A DNA stretch of 38,382 nucleotides, from NCBI GenBank assembly GCA_017881915.1, contig JADGQK010000020.1, forward strand, positions 1 to 38,382, written 5' to 3'. Under the pieces are notes generated by a model. It had not been told where the DNA came from, did not search any database, and saw only the letters and a list, made by a program, of their open reading frames with translations. Each line of letters begins with the position of its first letter. Positions within the stretch are counted from its first letter, which is position 1. The translations under genes and the position numbers were made by a program. The DNA is from Chloroflexota bacterium. GTDB lineage: Bacteria > Chloroflexota > Limnocylindria > Limnocylindrales > CSP1-4. Positions 16,396 through 23,898 of the stretch are shown piece after piece.

Positions 16396-17379
16396 ATGGC
16401 CGGGGCGCTGTGGGTGGTCGGCGAGGTCGTCGACGGGCATCTCGCCCGGATCGGCTCAGAGCTGGGCACGCTGGGCCGGACCCTGGCGGCTGACGCCGAC
16501 CGCGATCTCGTCGGGATCGTCGTCGACTCCGCGCCCGAGGTCGCGGCCCGGGAGCTTGCCGGCTACGTGCCCCACACGATTGCGATCAGCGCGCCGGAGG
16601 CCAGCGAGCGCGCCGCTGCCGGGGTGATCGCCGAGGCGATCACAGCGCTTGCCCGGGCCGAACTGCCCAGCCACATCCTGCTCGGCGCAACGCCCGACGG
16701 GCGCGACATCGCCGGGATCCTGTCCGCGAACCTCGGCTGGGGTGTGCTAGTCAACGCCACGGCGGTCGCCTGGGCCGACGGGTCGCCGGTCGTCGAGATG
16801 AGCACATTTGGGGGCCGCCTGATCACGACCAGCCGGTTCACGGGCGAGCACGGGATCGTCACCCTCCGACCGAATGCGCTGACCGCCGAGCCGGCGTCGA
16901 GCGCCGGGACGGTCGCCGCCCGTCGTGCCGGGGCGGCGAGCCTGCCCGCGGTCACGGTCAGCAAACGCGTCGCCGAAGCCGGGGCGGCGGCCTCGATCGA
17001 GGAGGCCCGCGTGATCGTCGCGGGTGGCCGCGGGGTCGCCGGACCCGACGGCTTCGGCACGGTCCAGGCCTTGGCCGATGCGCTCGGAGGCGCGGTCGGG
17101 GCGACGCGGGCCGCGGTCGACGCCGGCTGGATCCCGTACAGCCACCAGATCGGCCAGACCGGCAAGATCGTCAAGCCGGCCCTCTACGTCGCCCTCGGGA
17201 TCTCGGGCGCGATCCAGCACAAGGTCGGTATGCAGACGGCCGAGACGATCGTGGCAATCAACCGCGACCCCGACGCGCCCATCGCCGAGTTCGCCGACCT
17301 GTTCGTGGTGGGCGACCTGTTCGAGGTCGTCCCGGCGATCGTCGCCGCCTTGGGCCAAGCTCGATCGCGGCCGAGCTGA
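16396..17379 (+). CDS. etfA: Electron transfer flavoprotein alpha subunit
   Basis: A 327-residue ETF-alpha. The N-terminal domain has [12 protein letters not shown] and [19 protein letters not shown]. The C-terminal FAD-binding domain (about 205-325) has [54 protein letters not shown] and [15 protein letters not shown]. It would carry FAD and form the EtfAB dimer that accepts electrons from the acyl-CoA dehydrogenase and passes them to the EMO-like protein encoded upstream. It begins 13 bases after etfB and is followed 12 bases later by the coiled-coil gene. Confidence 0.95.
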   Translation: MAGALWVVGEVVDGHLARIGSELGTLGRTLAADADRDLVGIVVDSAPEVAARELAGYVPHTIAISAPEASERAAAGVIAEAITALARAELPSHILLGATPDGRDIAGILSANLGWGVLVNATAVAWADGSPVVEMSTFGGRLITTSRFTGEHGIVTLRPNALTAEPASSAGTVAARRAGAASLPAVTVSKRVAEAGAAASIEEARVIVAGGRGVAGPDGFGTVQALADALGGAVGATRAAVDAGWIPYSHQIGQTGKIVKPALYVALGISGAIQHKVGMQTAETIVAINRDPDAPIAEFADLFVVGDLFEVVPAIVAALGQARSRPS

Positions 17380-17391
17380 GGCGCGTCGACG

Positions 17392-17952
17392 ATGCCCGGC
17401 TGGCTGACCCTGGCAATCCCGATCGCCGCCTTCATCGCCCTCGCCCTCGGCTTCGCCTTCGTCCTCCAGCGGACCGGCCGGATCGTGGGCCTGACCCGGG
17501 AGGCCGAGCGCTTCCGGCGCTCGGTAGAGGACCTGTCCCGCCGGATCGACACCTCGCTCGGTGGCGTGATCGACCGGATCGACGCCGTCCGCCGTCACCA
17601 GCTGCCGCCCGACTCGATCGGCGACAACCTGGCGGCCGCGCGCGACGCGGTCGAACGCTACGAGCTGGAGGCGGCCAAGCTCCACGGCCCGGTCCCGGCC
17701 GACGACGTCCGGGCGGCCCTCCTGGCCGAGCTCGAACGGGCAGCCCGGGCCCTTGAGATGGTGGCCCACGGCTGCGACCTCCTGGCCGCCGCCCGGAGCG
17801 GCTACCGCGAGCTCGAGGCGCAGACCGCCGTGAAGCGTGGCTATCTCAATGCGCTGCATGCCCGTGAGGCGATCGCCCGCCATGCCGCGGACCTGGCGTC
17901 GGGCCGGACCCTCGAGCAACGACGCTGGCTGTCGAGTCGCCTGCACGATTGA
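17392..17952 (+). CDS. Membrane-anchored coiled-coil protein of unknown function
   Basis: A 186-residue protein with one N-terminal transmembrane helix (LTLAIPIAAFIALALGFAFVL, about 5-25). A long charged helical region follows (RTGRIVGLTREAERFRRSVEDLSRRIDTSLGGVIDRIDAVRRH), then a second helical part rich in Ala, Glu and Arg. No catalytic motif or known domain is visible. It is the last gene of the moco-ETF run, 12 bases after etfA, but a functional link is not evident. The stop is followed by the nrdR promoter region. Confidence 0.65.
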   Translation: MPGWLTLAIPIAAFIALALGFAFVLQRTGRIVGLTREAERFRRSVEDLSRRIDTSLGGVIDRIDAVRRHQLPPDSIGDNLAAARDAVERYELEAAKLHGPVPADDVRAALLAELERAARALEMVAHGCDLLAAARSGYRELEAQTAVKRGYLNALHAREAIARHAADLASGRTLEQRRWLSSRLHD

Positions 17953-17989
17953 GGCGCCGCGCCAGACCACCCCGGAACCCCCGTATCTG

Positions 17990-18013
17990 GTGGTATCGTT
18001 AGTCGGATACCAC
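17990..18013. promoter_or_regulatory. Inverted repeat GTGGTATC-N8-GATACCAC over the nrdR promoter
   Basis: GTGGTATC (17990-17997) and GATACCAC (18006-18013) are exact inverted repeats around GTTAGTCG. The left arm contains TATCGT (17994-17999), which fits the TANNNT -10 pattern and would start transcription near 18006. The right arm shares bases with the candidate NrdR box at 18010-18025. A repressor bound here would block the promoter. Confidence 0.5.
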
Positions 18014-18025
18014 AAGCCGTTGTGG
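18010..18025. promoter_or_regulatory. Candidate NrdR box
   Basis: CCACAA-GCCG-TTGTGG is a perfect 16-base palindrome ending 20 bases before the nrdR ATG. Against the published NrdR-box consensus acaCwAtATaTwGtgt it agrees at the inner-half positions 2-6 and 11-15 (CACAA and TTGTG). It differs at the outer bases and has GCCG at the AT-rich centre. NrdR typically autoregulates or controls ribonucleotide reductase genes from such sites. Confidence 0.5.
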
Positions 18026-18045
18026 TCGCAGCAGCATGGAGCAGG

Positions 18046-18522
18046 ATGCGCTGTCCACAGTGCGGCGACCGCGAGACGCGTGTCGTCGACTCACGTGACC
18101 TTGATGACGCCGCCACGATCCGGCGCCGTCGCGAGTGTGCCGCATGCAGCATGCGGTTCACGACCTACGAACGGATCGAGGCCGCCCGCCTGATCGTGGT
18201 CAAGCGCGATGGTGGTCGCCAGGAGTTCGACCGGGACAAGCTGGCCAGCGGCCTGCGCAAGTCCCTCACCCGCCGGCCCGTCCCCGAGCTGGCGGCCGAG
18301 CAGGCCGCCGACTCGATCGAGGTCGAGCTGCGCTCGGCCGGTGTCACCGAGGTGCCTTCGCAGCGGATCGGCACACTGGCGATGGAGCGCCTGCGAGGGC
18401 TCGACCAGATCGCCTACATCCGCTTCGCCAGCGTCTACCAGTCATTCGAGGACCTGGCCGACCTGAAGCGCGAGGTCGACAGTCTGTACGCCACCCGGGA
18501 CGACAGCAGCCTCCCCCGATGA
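18046..18522 (+). CDS. nrdR: Transcriptional repressor NrdR
   Basis: A 158-residue zinc-ribbon/ATP-cone repressor of ribonucleotide reductase genes, which senses ATP/dATP. The zinc ribbon has CPQC (Cys3, Cys6) and CAAC (Cys31, Cys34), with RVVDSRD, RRRREC and RFTTYERIE as in the family. The ATP cone (about 49-139) begins [21 protein letters not shown] and ends [15 protein letters not shown] use ATG 18046 because NrdR proteins start MRCPxC and GGAG lies upstream; the in-frame GTG at 18022 falls inside the candidate operator. The stop overlaps the dcd start (ATGA). No ribonucleotide reductase gene is in the window. Confidence 0.95.
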   Translation: MRCPQCGDRETRVVDSRDLDDAATIRRRRECAACSMRFTTYERIEAARLIVVKRDGGRQEFDRDKLASGLRKSLTRRPVPELAAEQAADSIEVELRSAGVTEVPSQRIGTLAMERLRGLDQIAYIRFASVYQSFEDLADLKREVDSLYATRDDSSLPR

Positions 18523-19157
18523 GCGTGCTCTCCGACCGGGACATCCGGGCCGCGATCGAGACAGGCGAGGTCCGCGTCGACCCGTACGACCCGCGCGACC
18601 TGCAGCCGTCGTCGGTTGACCTCCACCTGGACCGCAGCTTCCGGGTCTTCCGCAACAACCGCTACGCGTTCATCGACGTCCGGACTCCCCAGCCCGACCT
18701 GACGGAGCTGCTCCGGATCGACGATGACGAGCCCTTCATCCTGCACCCCGGTGAGTTCGTCCTGGGCCAGACCGTCGAGTGGGTCGAGCTGCCGACCAAC
18801 CTGGTCGCCCGGCTCGAGGGCAAGAGCTCGCTCGGCCGTCTCGGCCTGCTGATCCATTCCACGGCCGGCTACGTCGATCCCGGCTGGAAGGGCAACCTCA
18901 CCCTCGAGCTGTCGAACGTGGCGAACCTGCCGATCGCCCTCTATTACGGGATGCGGATCGGCCAGATCAGTTTCTTCCGGATGAGCTCGCCGGTCGATCG
19001 CCCGTATGGCTCGGCCGAGCTCGGCTCCAAGTACCAGGGGCAATCGGAGCCGACCGCGTCGGCCTTCCATCGCGACTTCGCCGAGACGCGACCGCGCGAC
19101 GAGCCGGCCGACGAGCCGCACCCGGTCGTGGGGCACGGCCAGCCGTCACGACCCTGA
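18519..19157 (+). CDS. dcd: dCTP deaminase, probably dUMP-forming
   Basis: A 212-residue trimeric-type dCTP deaminase/dUTPase-fold enzyme feeding thymidylate synthesis. Seen: [29 protein letters not shown], then [41 protein letters not shown] and [11 protein letters not shown]. These blocks are close to the Mycobacterium tuberculosis enzyme, which converts dCTP directly to dUMP, and unlike the E. coli monofunctional type ([20 protein letters not shown]). That suggests the bifunctional form. The C-terminal tail (about 25 residues, Pro/Asp/Arg-rich) extends beyond the usual end. It is coupled to nrdR, which fits joint control of dNTP supply. Confidence 0.93.
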   Translation: MSVLSDRDIRAAIETGEVRVDPYDPRDLQPSSVDLHLDRSFRVFRNNRYAFIDVRTPQPDLTELLRIDDDEPFILHPGEFVLGQTVEWVELPTNLVARLEGKSSLGRLGLLIHSTAGYVDPGWKGNLTLELSNVANLPIALYYGMRIGQISFFRMSSPVDRPYGSAELGSKYQGQSEPTASAFHRDFAETRPRDEPADEPHPVVGHGQPSRP

Positions 19158-19185
19158 GCCGGGCCATGCGACGAGACCGGCCACG

Positions 19186-20070
19186 ATGGGCCTGAACGAC
19201 TCGGTCAGCTGGTCGACCGAGCTCGGCGGCGGGGTCCGGGTCGCGCTGGTCCGGGCGGGCACCTTCTGGTCCGATGCCGGCGCCTTGTTCGGCCCGGTTC
19301 CACGGGTGATGTGGGACCGGCTCGTGGTCGACGAGATCACCCCCGATTACCGGCTTGGCCAGGCACTCAACTGCCTGCTCATCGAGACGCCGGCCGGCCG
19401 TGTCCTGGTCGAGACCGGGATCGGCGAGCGACTGGGCGACAAGGCCCGGGAGATGCGCCGCTACTCGGGCGATCCGATCCTGGCGGCCCTTCGGACGGCC
19501 GGTTTCGAGCCGGCCTCGGTCGACCTCGTGGCCCTGAGCCACCTTCACTTCGACCATGCCGGCGGCCTCCTCGACGCGGCCGGAGGTCGGGCCTTTCCGC
19601 GCGCGGTGATCGTCGCCCAGCGAGCCGAATGGGAGATCGCCCTGGGCTTGAACAGCCGTTTGGTGGCCAGCTACGACCAGCCCGAGCTGCGCCTGGTTCG
19701 GGACTGGGGGGCGGCCGGCTGGGCCGAGGGCGAGCGCGAAATCCTGCCCGGGGTCAGCGTCGTCCCGACCGGCGGGCACTCCGCCGGCCACCAGGCCGTG
19801 ATCGTTCGTGGCCAGGGCCGTCGCCCCGGCCGGCCGGTTGCCTTCCTGGGTGACCTCGCGATGCGCCCGTGGAGCGCCAACCCGCGCTGGATCACGGCCT
19901 TCGACGACTTTCCACTCGACTCGGTCGAAGTCAAGGGTGAGCTCTTCCGACAGGCGGTGGCGGAGGACTGGACGATCGTGTTGAGCCACGAGCCGCGCAC
20001 GCCGATCGGCCGGCTGGTCCCGGACCGGGACCGTTTCGTCTTCGAGCCGGTCAGGGCGCCGACGGGCTAA
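19186..20070 (+). CDS. Metallo-beta-lactamase-fold hydrolase
   Basis: A 294-residue MBL-fold protein. The metal motif is LSHLHFDHAGG (HxHxDH), followed by a later GGHSAGHQAV, a GDLAM aspartate and LSHEPRTP, the expected ligand series. LNCLLIETPAGRVLVETGIG is the typical opening strand region. Lactonases, hydrolases and many others share this fold, so the substrate is not assignable. I chose ATG 19186, 28 bases after dcd. Its last 20 bases overlap the convergent TlpA gene. It is probably in the nrdR-dcd transcript but has no obvious functional tie. Confidence 0.85.
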   Translation: MGLNDSVSWSTELGGGVRVALVRAGTFWSDAGALFGPVPRVMWDRLVVDEITPDYRLGQALNCLLIETPAGRVLVETGIGERLGDKAREMRRYSGDPILAALRTAGFEPASVDLVALSHLHFDHAGGLLDAAGGRAFPRAVIVAQRAEWEIALGLNSRLVASYDQPELRLVRDWGAAGWAEGEREILPGVSVVPTGGHSAGHQAVIVRGQGRRPGRPVAFLGDLAMRPWSANPRWITAFDDFPLDSVEVKGELFRQAVAEDWTIVLSHEPRTPIGRLVPDRDRFVFEPVRAPTG

Positions 20071-20791
20071 CCGATCCGGCCGGCGGCAGGATCGCTCCGA
20101 CCTGGGTCTCGGCCTGGGCCTGGGTCAGGGGCCCGTTGACAACCGCCCGGACGATCCCCTGTGGGTCGATGAAGACCTGGGTTGGCAGGGCGTAGACGCC
20201 GTACAGATCCTGGACGTCGCCGATCAGGTCGGCGGCGATCGTGTAGCCCAGGTCGTACTTCTGGGCGTAGGCGCCGACGTCGGCTGCGGTGGACTCCTTG
20301 ATGCTGATCCCGATCATGTCGAGGCCCCGCCCGCGATCGGCCTGGTCCATCGCCCGGAGGGTCGGCGTCTCGGATTGGCAGGGGCCGCACCAGCTCGCCC
20401 AGAAGTTGATCCAGACGCCGTGGCCGCGATGGTCAGCCAGCCGGACCGGCTTGCCGGTCACGCCGAGGAGTTGCCAGGTCGTGCCGTCGGAGCGGACGCC
20501 GGCCAGCTCGGGGGCCAGCGAGCCAGGCCGCAGGCCGACCGTCGGCGAGCCCACGAGATAGGCCGTTGGCTGGGGATTCACCAGGGTCACGGGGTCGGTC
20601 GAGCCGAGCGGCGTTGTTACCGCGATCAGCCCGATGGCGGCGATCACGAGGACGAGGAGCACCGACCCGAGTTGGCGGCCGCTGAACGGGCCGATCAGGC
20701 CGCGCCTCTCGGGGCGGTGCTCGAAGGTTGGTCGGCTGGGCGCCGAACCGACCGGGCGGCCGGCCCCGCTGGGGCCCCCGAGGTCGCTCAC
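20051..20791 (-). CDS. Membrane-anchored TlpA/ResA-like thioredoxin
   Basis: A 246-residue protein with a cytosolic Pro-rich N terminus, one transmembrane helix (about 42-60) and an extracytoplasmic thioredoxin-like domain (about 90-235). The active site is WCGPC (134-138) in WINFWASWCGPC, with ALPTQVFID giving the cis-Pro. TlpA/ResA-type proteins reduce disulfides in cytochrome c or other exported proteins with electrons from CcdA, whose gene lies immediately upstream (the ccdA stop abuts this start). The ATG at 20791 directly follows it. Its 3' end overlaps the plus-strand MBL gene. Confidence 0.92.
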   Translation of the reverse strand: MSDLGGPSGAGRPVGSAPSRPTFEHRPERRGLIGPFSGRQLGSVLLVLVIAAIGLIAVTTPLGSTDPVTLVNPQPTAYLVGSPTVGLRPGSLAPELAGVRSDGTTWQLLGVTGKPVRLADHRGHGVWINFWASWCGPCQSETPTLRAMDQADRGRGLDMIGISIKESTAADVGAYAQKYDLGYTIAADLIGDVQDLYGVYALPTQVFIDPQGIVRAVVNGPLTQAQAETQVGAILPPAGSVSPSAP

Positions 20792-21655
20792 TCAGATCGC
20801 CGTCAGGAAGGTGAAATAGCGGGGGACCAGGATCAAGAGGTCAAGGAGCATCGCCAGCCCGATCGCCACGACCAGCAGGCCGCCGATCAGGCTGACCGCC
20901 CGGCCGTGGCGCACGAGCGGTCGGAGCAGGCCTGGCGAGCGATCGTAGAGGACGCCCAGGACAATGAACGGGAGACCCAGGCCAAGGGTGTAGCCGACGA
21001 GCAGGACTCCTCCGCGGACGACCCCGTCCGAGGTCGCTGCCAGGGTCAGGATCCCGCCCAGGATCGTGCCGATGCAGGGCGTCCAGCCGATGGCAAAGAT
21101 CACGCCCAGTCCGAACGAGGCGAGCCAGGCGTTGCTTGAGCCGGTCAGGCGAGCGCCCAGCCGGTCGCCGGGGGAGCTGCGAGCCGGTCCGGCCGCGCCA
21201 TCCGGGCCGAAGGTCCGGCCGATCACGCTCCCGCCGCCGGACGTGGCCAGTGACGAGGCGCCCCCGGCGAGGAGTGGCTGCCAGGTTCGCTGGAGCCGGG
21301 CGATCGTCAGGATCCCGGCGAGGTTCAGACCCATCAGGATCAGGACCACGCCGCCGATCCGGCGCAGAGCCGGCAGGTACGAGCCGAGCGCACCGCCGGC
21401 GAACGTGGCCGTGACCCCGAGCAAGGTGAAGACGAGGCCGAACCCTGCGACGTAGGCCAGCGCGTGGCGCAGGGCGACCCAACGCGACGGGCCGGTCGAG
21501 GTGCCTGCGCCGGCCGGGCTGTCCGCGGCGGAGCGGACAGCGACCCTCGTCAGCTGGCCGACGTAGGCCGGGACGAGCGGCAGGACACAGGGCGACAGGA
21601 AGCTGAGCAGCCCCGCCCCGATCGCCACGAGGAAGGTGAGATCCGTGCCGCTCAT
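20792..21655 (-). CDS. ccdA: Cytochrome c biogenesis protein CcdA (DsbD-type transmembrane thiol transporter)
   Basis: A 287-residue membrane protein of the DsbD/CcdA family, which carries reducing equivalents across the membrane. It has LLSFLSPCVLPLVPAYVG with Cys23 and GWTPCIGTILGGIL with Cys194, the two redox-active cysteines in the expected helices, and a total of about six helices. A long Gly/Ser-rich loop between helices (about 125-170) is an insertion compared with short CcdA proteins. It lies between a glutaredoxin-like gene and the tlpA-like gene on one strand, forming a thiol-transfer operon. Confidence 0.92.
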   Translation of the reverse strand: MSGTDLTFLVAIGAGLLSFLSPCVLPLVPAYVGQLTRVAVRSAADSPAGAGTSTGPSRWVALRHALAYVAGFGLVFTLLGVTATFAGGALGSYLPALRRIGGVVLILMGLNLAGILTIARLQRTWQPLLAGGASSLATSGGGSVIGRTFGPDGAAGPARSSPGDRLGARLTGSSNAWLASFGLGVIFAIGWTPCIGTILGGILTLAATSDGVVRGGVLLVGYTLGLGLPFIVLGVLYDRSPGLLRPLVRHGRAVSLIGGLLVVAIGLAMLLDLLILVPRYFTFLTAI

Positions 21656-21662
21656 CGTCGGC

Positions 21663-21938
21663 TCAACCGGCGACGGCCGGGCCGAGCGCCTCGTCGAAGA
21701 ATCGGCGCAGCAGGTCCCGGCTGGTCGCCAGGGTCAGCCGGCGGTCACCGATCTCGACCACCGGGATCTCGGCAAGGAAGGCCCGTTGCCAGGCAGGATT
21801 CGTGCTGATGTCGCGCTCGACCAGGGGCGGCGCTGAGAGCCCCTGGCTGCGCCGGTCGGCCAGGATGGCGTCGATCGTCGTGCGCGCTTCGGCACACAGA
21901 TGGCAGCCTGGTCGGGTATAGAGGACGATCTCGAGCAT
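21663..21938 (-). CDS. Glutaredoxin-like (DUF836-type) protein
   Basis: A 91-residue thioredoxin-fold protein with YTRPGCHLC at the N terminus (Cys12, Cys15, a CxxC redox pair) and IPVVEIG as the cis-Pro loop. This resembles the small glutaredoxin/DUF836 proteins. It lies seven bases before ccdA, so it probably belongs to the same thiol-disulfide system, perhaps as a cytosolic reductant, though that role is inferred. A TACAAT hexamer lies eight bases before its ATG. Confidence 0.88.
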   Translation of the reverse strand: MLEIVLYTRPGCHLCAEARTTIDAILADRRSQGLSAPPLVERDISTNPAWQRAFLAEIPVVEIGDRRLTLATSRDLLRRFFDEALGPAVAG

Positions 21939-21946
21939 GGCCCCCG

Positions 21947-21952
21947 ATTGTA
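21947..21952 (-). promoter_or_regulatory. -10-like hexamer TACAAT for the grx-ccdA-tlpA unit
   Basis: On the minus strand TACAAT, close to the TATAAT consensus, is followed by eight bases and the ATG at 21938. It suggests that the thiol-redox genes have their own promoter and need not depend on the sugar dehydrogenase gene upstream. Confidence 0.55.
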
Positions 21953-21964
21953 GTCGAGGCCCGC

Positions 21965-23353
21965 CTACAGCCCGATCTTGTAGACCGTGCCGCCCAGCGA
22001 CACGACGTACTCGTTGCCCGCGTCGTCGGTCCCGAATGAGCTGATCGACAGCGACGTGTCGGCGACCTGGACCCCGGTCTGATTGCCGGCCTTGGCGACC
22101 AGCCGCCAGATCCGGCCGCTGCAGTTGTCGCCGTAGAAGTAGTTGCCGCGCAGGCCGGCCACCGGTCCGCGATCGACGTAGCCGCCGACCACGACGCAGC
22201 CCAGGCTATGGCCGTACACCGCGACCGGCATCGTGACACCGTGGGAACTGCAGCTGGTCCCGGATGGGTAACAGGCCCGACCCTCCCAGATGTTCCAGCC
22301 GAAGTTGATCCGCGTGCTGCTCAGGACCTGCGACCGGCTGACGTGGTCGATCTCCTCGTAGCGATCCTGGCCGGCATCCCCGATCCACATGTCGCCGGTC
22401 GCCGAGTCGAACGACCAGCGCCAAGGGTTACGCAGGCCGTAGGCCCAGATCGTGGGCTTGATCGGCGTCGCACTGTTGACGTTGATCCGGAGCATCTTGC
22501 CCAGGTACGAGCTCAGGTTCTGGGCCGTCCCTGTCGGGTTGCCGCCGCTGCCGCCGTCGCCGGTCCCGAAGTACAGCAGGCCGTTCGGCCCGAACGCCAT
22601 CATGCCGCCGTTGTGGTTGCCGAACTGGGTGTGCGGGATCGGGCTGATCATCAGCTTGGCCGAGCTGGGATTGGCCACGTTCGTCCCGCCCGAGGCGGTG
22701 TAGCGGGCAATCATGATGTTGCCGGCGTTGCCGCCGTTGGCCTGGTTGTAATAGACGTAGAAGTAGCCGTTCGTCTTGAACGACGGGTTGAAGGCCAGGC
22801 CGAGCAGGCCCTGCTCGGCACCGTCGTAGTTGATCAGGCCGCTGATGTTCAGGAAGTCGGTCGACTGGGTCTTGCCCTTGACGATCACCCGGATGTGACC
22901 GGTCTGCTCGACCACGAACAGGCGGTTCGTGCCGTCGTGGGAGCCGGTGATGAAGATCGGCTTGGAGAAGCCCGAGAACGCCAGCGCAAGCTTGATCGAG
23001 GTGACCGGCTTGGCCGTCGGCTGGGGCGTGGGCTTCGGCGTGGGCTTCGGCGTGGGCTTGTTCGTCGGGGCCGGTGTCCTGGCCGCTGGTGAGGAGCCAG
23101 CCGAGGGCGACGAGCCCGTTGACGAACCGGGCGCCAACGAATCACCTGGTTCTGACGAGGAGCCGATCCCTGGCGAGGTGCTGGCGCCGGGCGGCAGGCT
23201 GGCCAGGCCGAACCCGGAGCTGGCCGAAGGTGAGGTGCCGGGGTTGGCCAGGTTGGTCACCGTCCATCCGGCCAGGACGACCAGGACGATCACCCCGAGG
23301 ACCGCGCCGACACGCAGTCGAGTCGAGGAGAGTGGGTTCTGCCGTGGGGTCAT
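21965..23353 (-). CDS. Anchored PQQ-type sugar dehydrogenase (soluble GDH family)
   Basis: A 462-residue protein. An N-terminal transmembrane anchor (about 14-34) is followed by a Ser/Gly/Ala stretch and a PTPKPTPKPTPQPT linker, then a beta-propeller domain from about residue 118. Motifs of the GSDH family are FVVEQTGHIRV, DGAEQGLLGLAFNP, FGNHNGGMMAFGPNGLLYFGTGDGG, IWAYGLRNPWRWSFD and MWIGDAGQDRYEEI. The HNGG histidine corresponds to the catalytic His of soluble glucose dehydrogenase and YliI-like aldose dehydrogenases. It would work outside the membrane. The relation to the redox genes downstream is positional only; PQQ synthesis genes are not in the window. Confidence 0.85.
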   Translation of the reverse strand: MTPRQNPLSSTRLRVGAVLGVIVLVVLAGWTVTNLANPGTSPSASSGFGLASLPPGASTSPGIGSSSEPGDSLAPGSSTGSSPSAGSSPAARTPAPTNKPTPKPTPKPTPQPTAKPVTSIKLALAFSGFSKPIFITGSHDGTNRLFVVEQTGHIRVIVKGKTQSTDFLNISGLINYDGAEQGLLGLAFNPSFKTNGYFYVYYNQANGGNAGNIMIARYTASGGTNVANPSSAKLMISPIPHTQFGNHNGGMMAFGPNGLLYFGTGDGGSGGNPTGTAQNLSSYLGKMLRINVNSATPIKPTIWAYGLRNPWRWSFDSATGDMWIGDAGQDRYEEIDHVSRSQVLSSTRINFGWNIWEGRACYPSGTSCSSHGVTMPVAVYGHSLGCVVVGGYVDRGPVAGLRGNYFYGDNCSGRIWRLVAKAGNQTGVQVADTSLSISSFGTDDAGNEYVVSLGGTVYKIGL

Positions 23354-23473
23354 CGGATGCCTCGCTCAAGCCGACCCGGGCGGTTCGACCGGCCAAGTAT
23401 GGGCCAGATCGGGGGCACACCCGTCAATGGCCCGTTCGCCGGTCGGCCTCGATGCCAGGTCCGGGTGACGCGG

Positions 23474-23479
23474 TACCAT
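23474..23479 (+). promoter_or_regulatory. -10-like hexamer TACCAT for tRNA-Arg
   Basis: TACCAT within GTACCATGCCC lies 11 bases before the first base of the mature tRNA, consistent with a transcript starting about four or five bases before the 5' end. The same 11-base block occurs again at 38204-38214 near the window end. Confidence 0.5.
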
Positions 23480-23490
23480 GCCCGCGGTGC

Positions 23491-23566
23491 GCCCCTGTAG
23501 CTCAGCGGATAGAGCGAGGCCGTCCTAAGGCCTGCGTCGGGGGTTCGATTCCCTCCAGGGGCACCA
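23491..23566 (+). tRNA. tRNA-Arg (anticodon CCT, reads AGG)
   Basis: A 76-base cloverleaf with a 7-bp acceptor stem GCCCCTG/CAGGGGC (23491-23497, 23556-23562), discriminator A and encoded CCA (23564-23566). The D arm is GCTC...GAGC, the anticodon arm AGGCC-GTCCTAA-GGCCT gives anticodon CCT, and the T arm is GGGGG-TTCGATT-CCCTC with one G-T pair. The loop is intact. AGG is likely a rare codon in this GC-rich genome, so the tRNA is probably a minor species. It lies alone between the sugar dehydrogenase and a small membrane protein gene. Confidence 0.95.
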
Positions 23567-23577
23567 CTCCGGGCGCG

Positions 23578-23583
23578 TAGGAT
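23578..23583 (+). promoter_or_regulatory. -10-like hexamer TAGGAT for the 95-residue membrane protein
   Basis: TAGGAT is followed by six bases and GTG 23590. This is identical in hexamer and spacing to the DUF1461 promoter at 9093. No ribosome site separates them, so the transcript is probably leaderless. Confidence 0.55.
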
Positions 23584-23589
23584 GAACAC

Positions 23590-23877
23590 GTGACCAGCCA
23601 GTACCCGCCGGTCCTCGTTCGGACCTACGTCGGCGGCTTCGTCCAGACCGCGGCCGCCTTCCAGGCGGACGCCGGCTACATGGCCCAGGGCGGCTACTAC
23701 CCGGTGGCTCAGTCGTACGAGCCGGGCAACTGGAATAGCGGGACCGTCATCCTCGCCCTGGTCCTGTGCCTGATCGCGATCGGAATCCCGTTCGTGGCCT
23801 ACATGCTGGTCGTCAGGCCGGACGGTGCGCTGATCGTGACCTACCAGTTCCGCCCTGACCTCCTCCGCACGGGCTAG
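23590..23877 (+). CDS. Small membrane protein, unknown function
   Basis: A 95-residue protein starting with the GTG at 23590. The N-terminal half is aromatic and polar (TYVGGFVQTAAAFQADAGYMAQGGYYPVAQSYEPG), followed by one hydrophobic helix (SGTVILALVLCLIAIGIPFVAYMLVV, about 50-75) and a short tail. The leaderless hexamer upstream supports it being expressed. I do not recognise a family. Confidence 0.6.
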   Translation: MTSQYPPVLVRTYVGGFVQTAAAFQADAGYMAQGGYYPVAQSYEPGNWNSGTVILALVLCLIAIGIPFVAYMLVVRPDGALIVTYQFRPDLLRTG

Positions 23878-23884
23878 GCATTCG

Positions 23885-23898
23885 AGCGGCGCGCCGCT
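23885..23898. terminator. 14-base palindrome between convergent genes
   Basis: AGCGGCGCGCCGCT is an exact palindrome lying over the gap and the last codon of the minus-strand gene. As a hairpin it gives a 5-bp stem with a 4-base loop and no U-run. It is a weak bidirectional terminator candidate only. Confidence 0.25.

Noticed and set aside
14001-16469. 822-codon open frame on the minus strand opposite the Fe-S, acyl-CoA dehydrogenase and etfB genes
   Set aside because: Its translation is Gly/Arg/Asp-rich without family character and lies antisense to three well-supported genes; long antisense frames are expected in GC-rich DNA.
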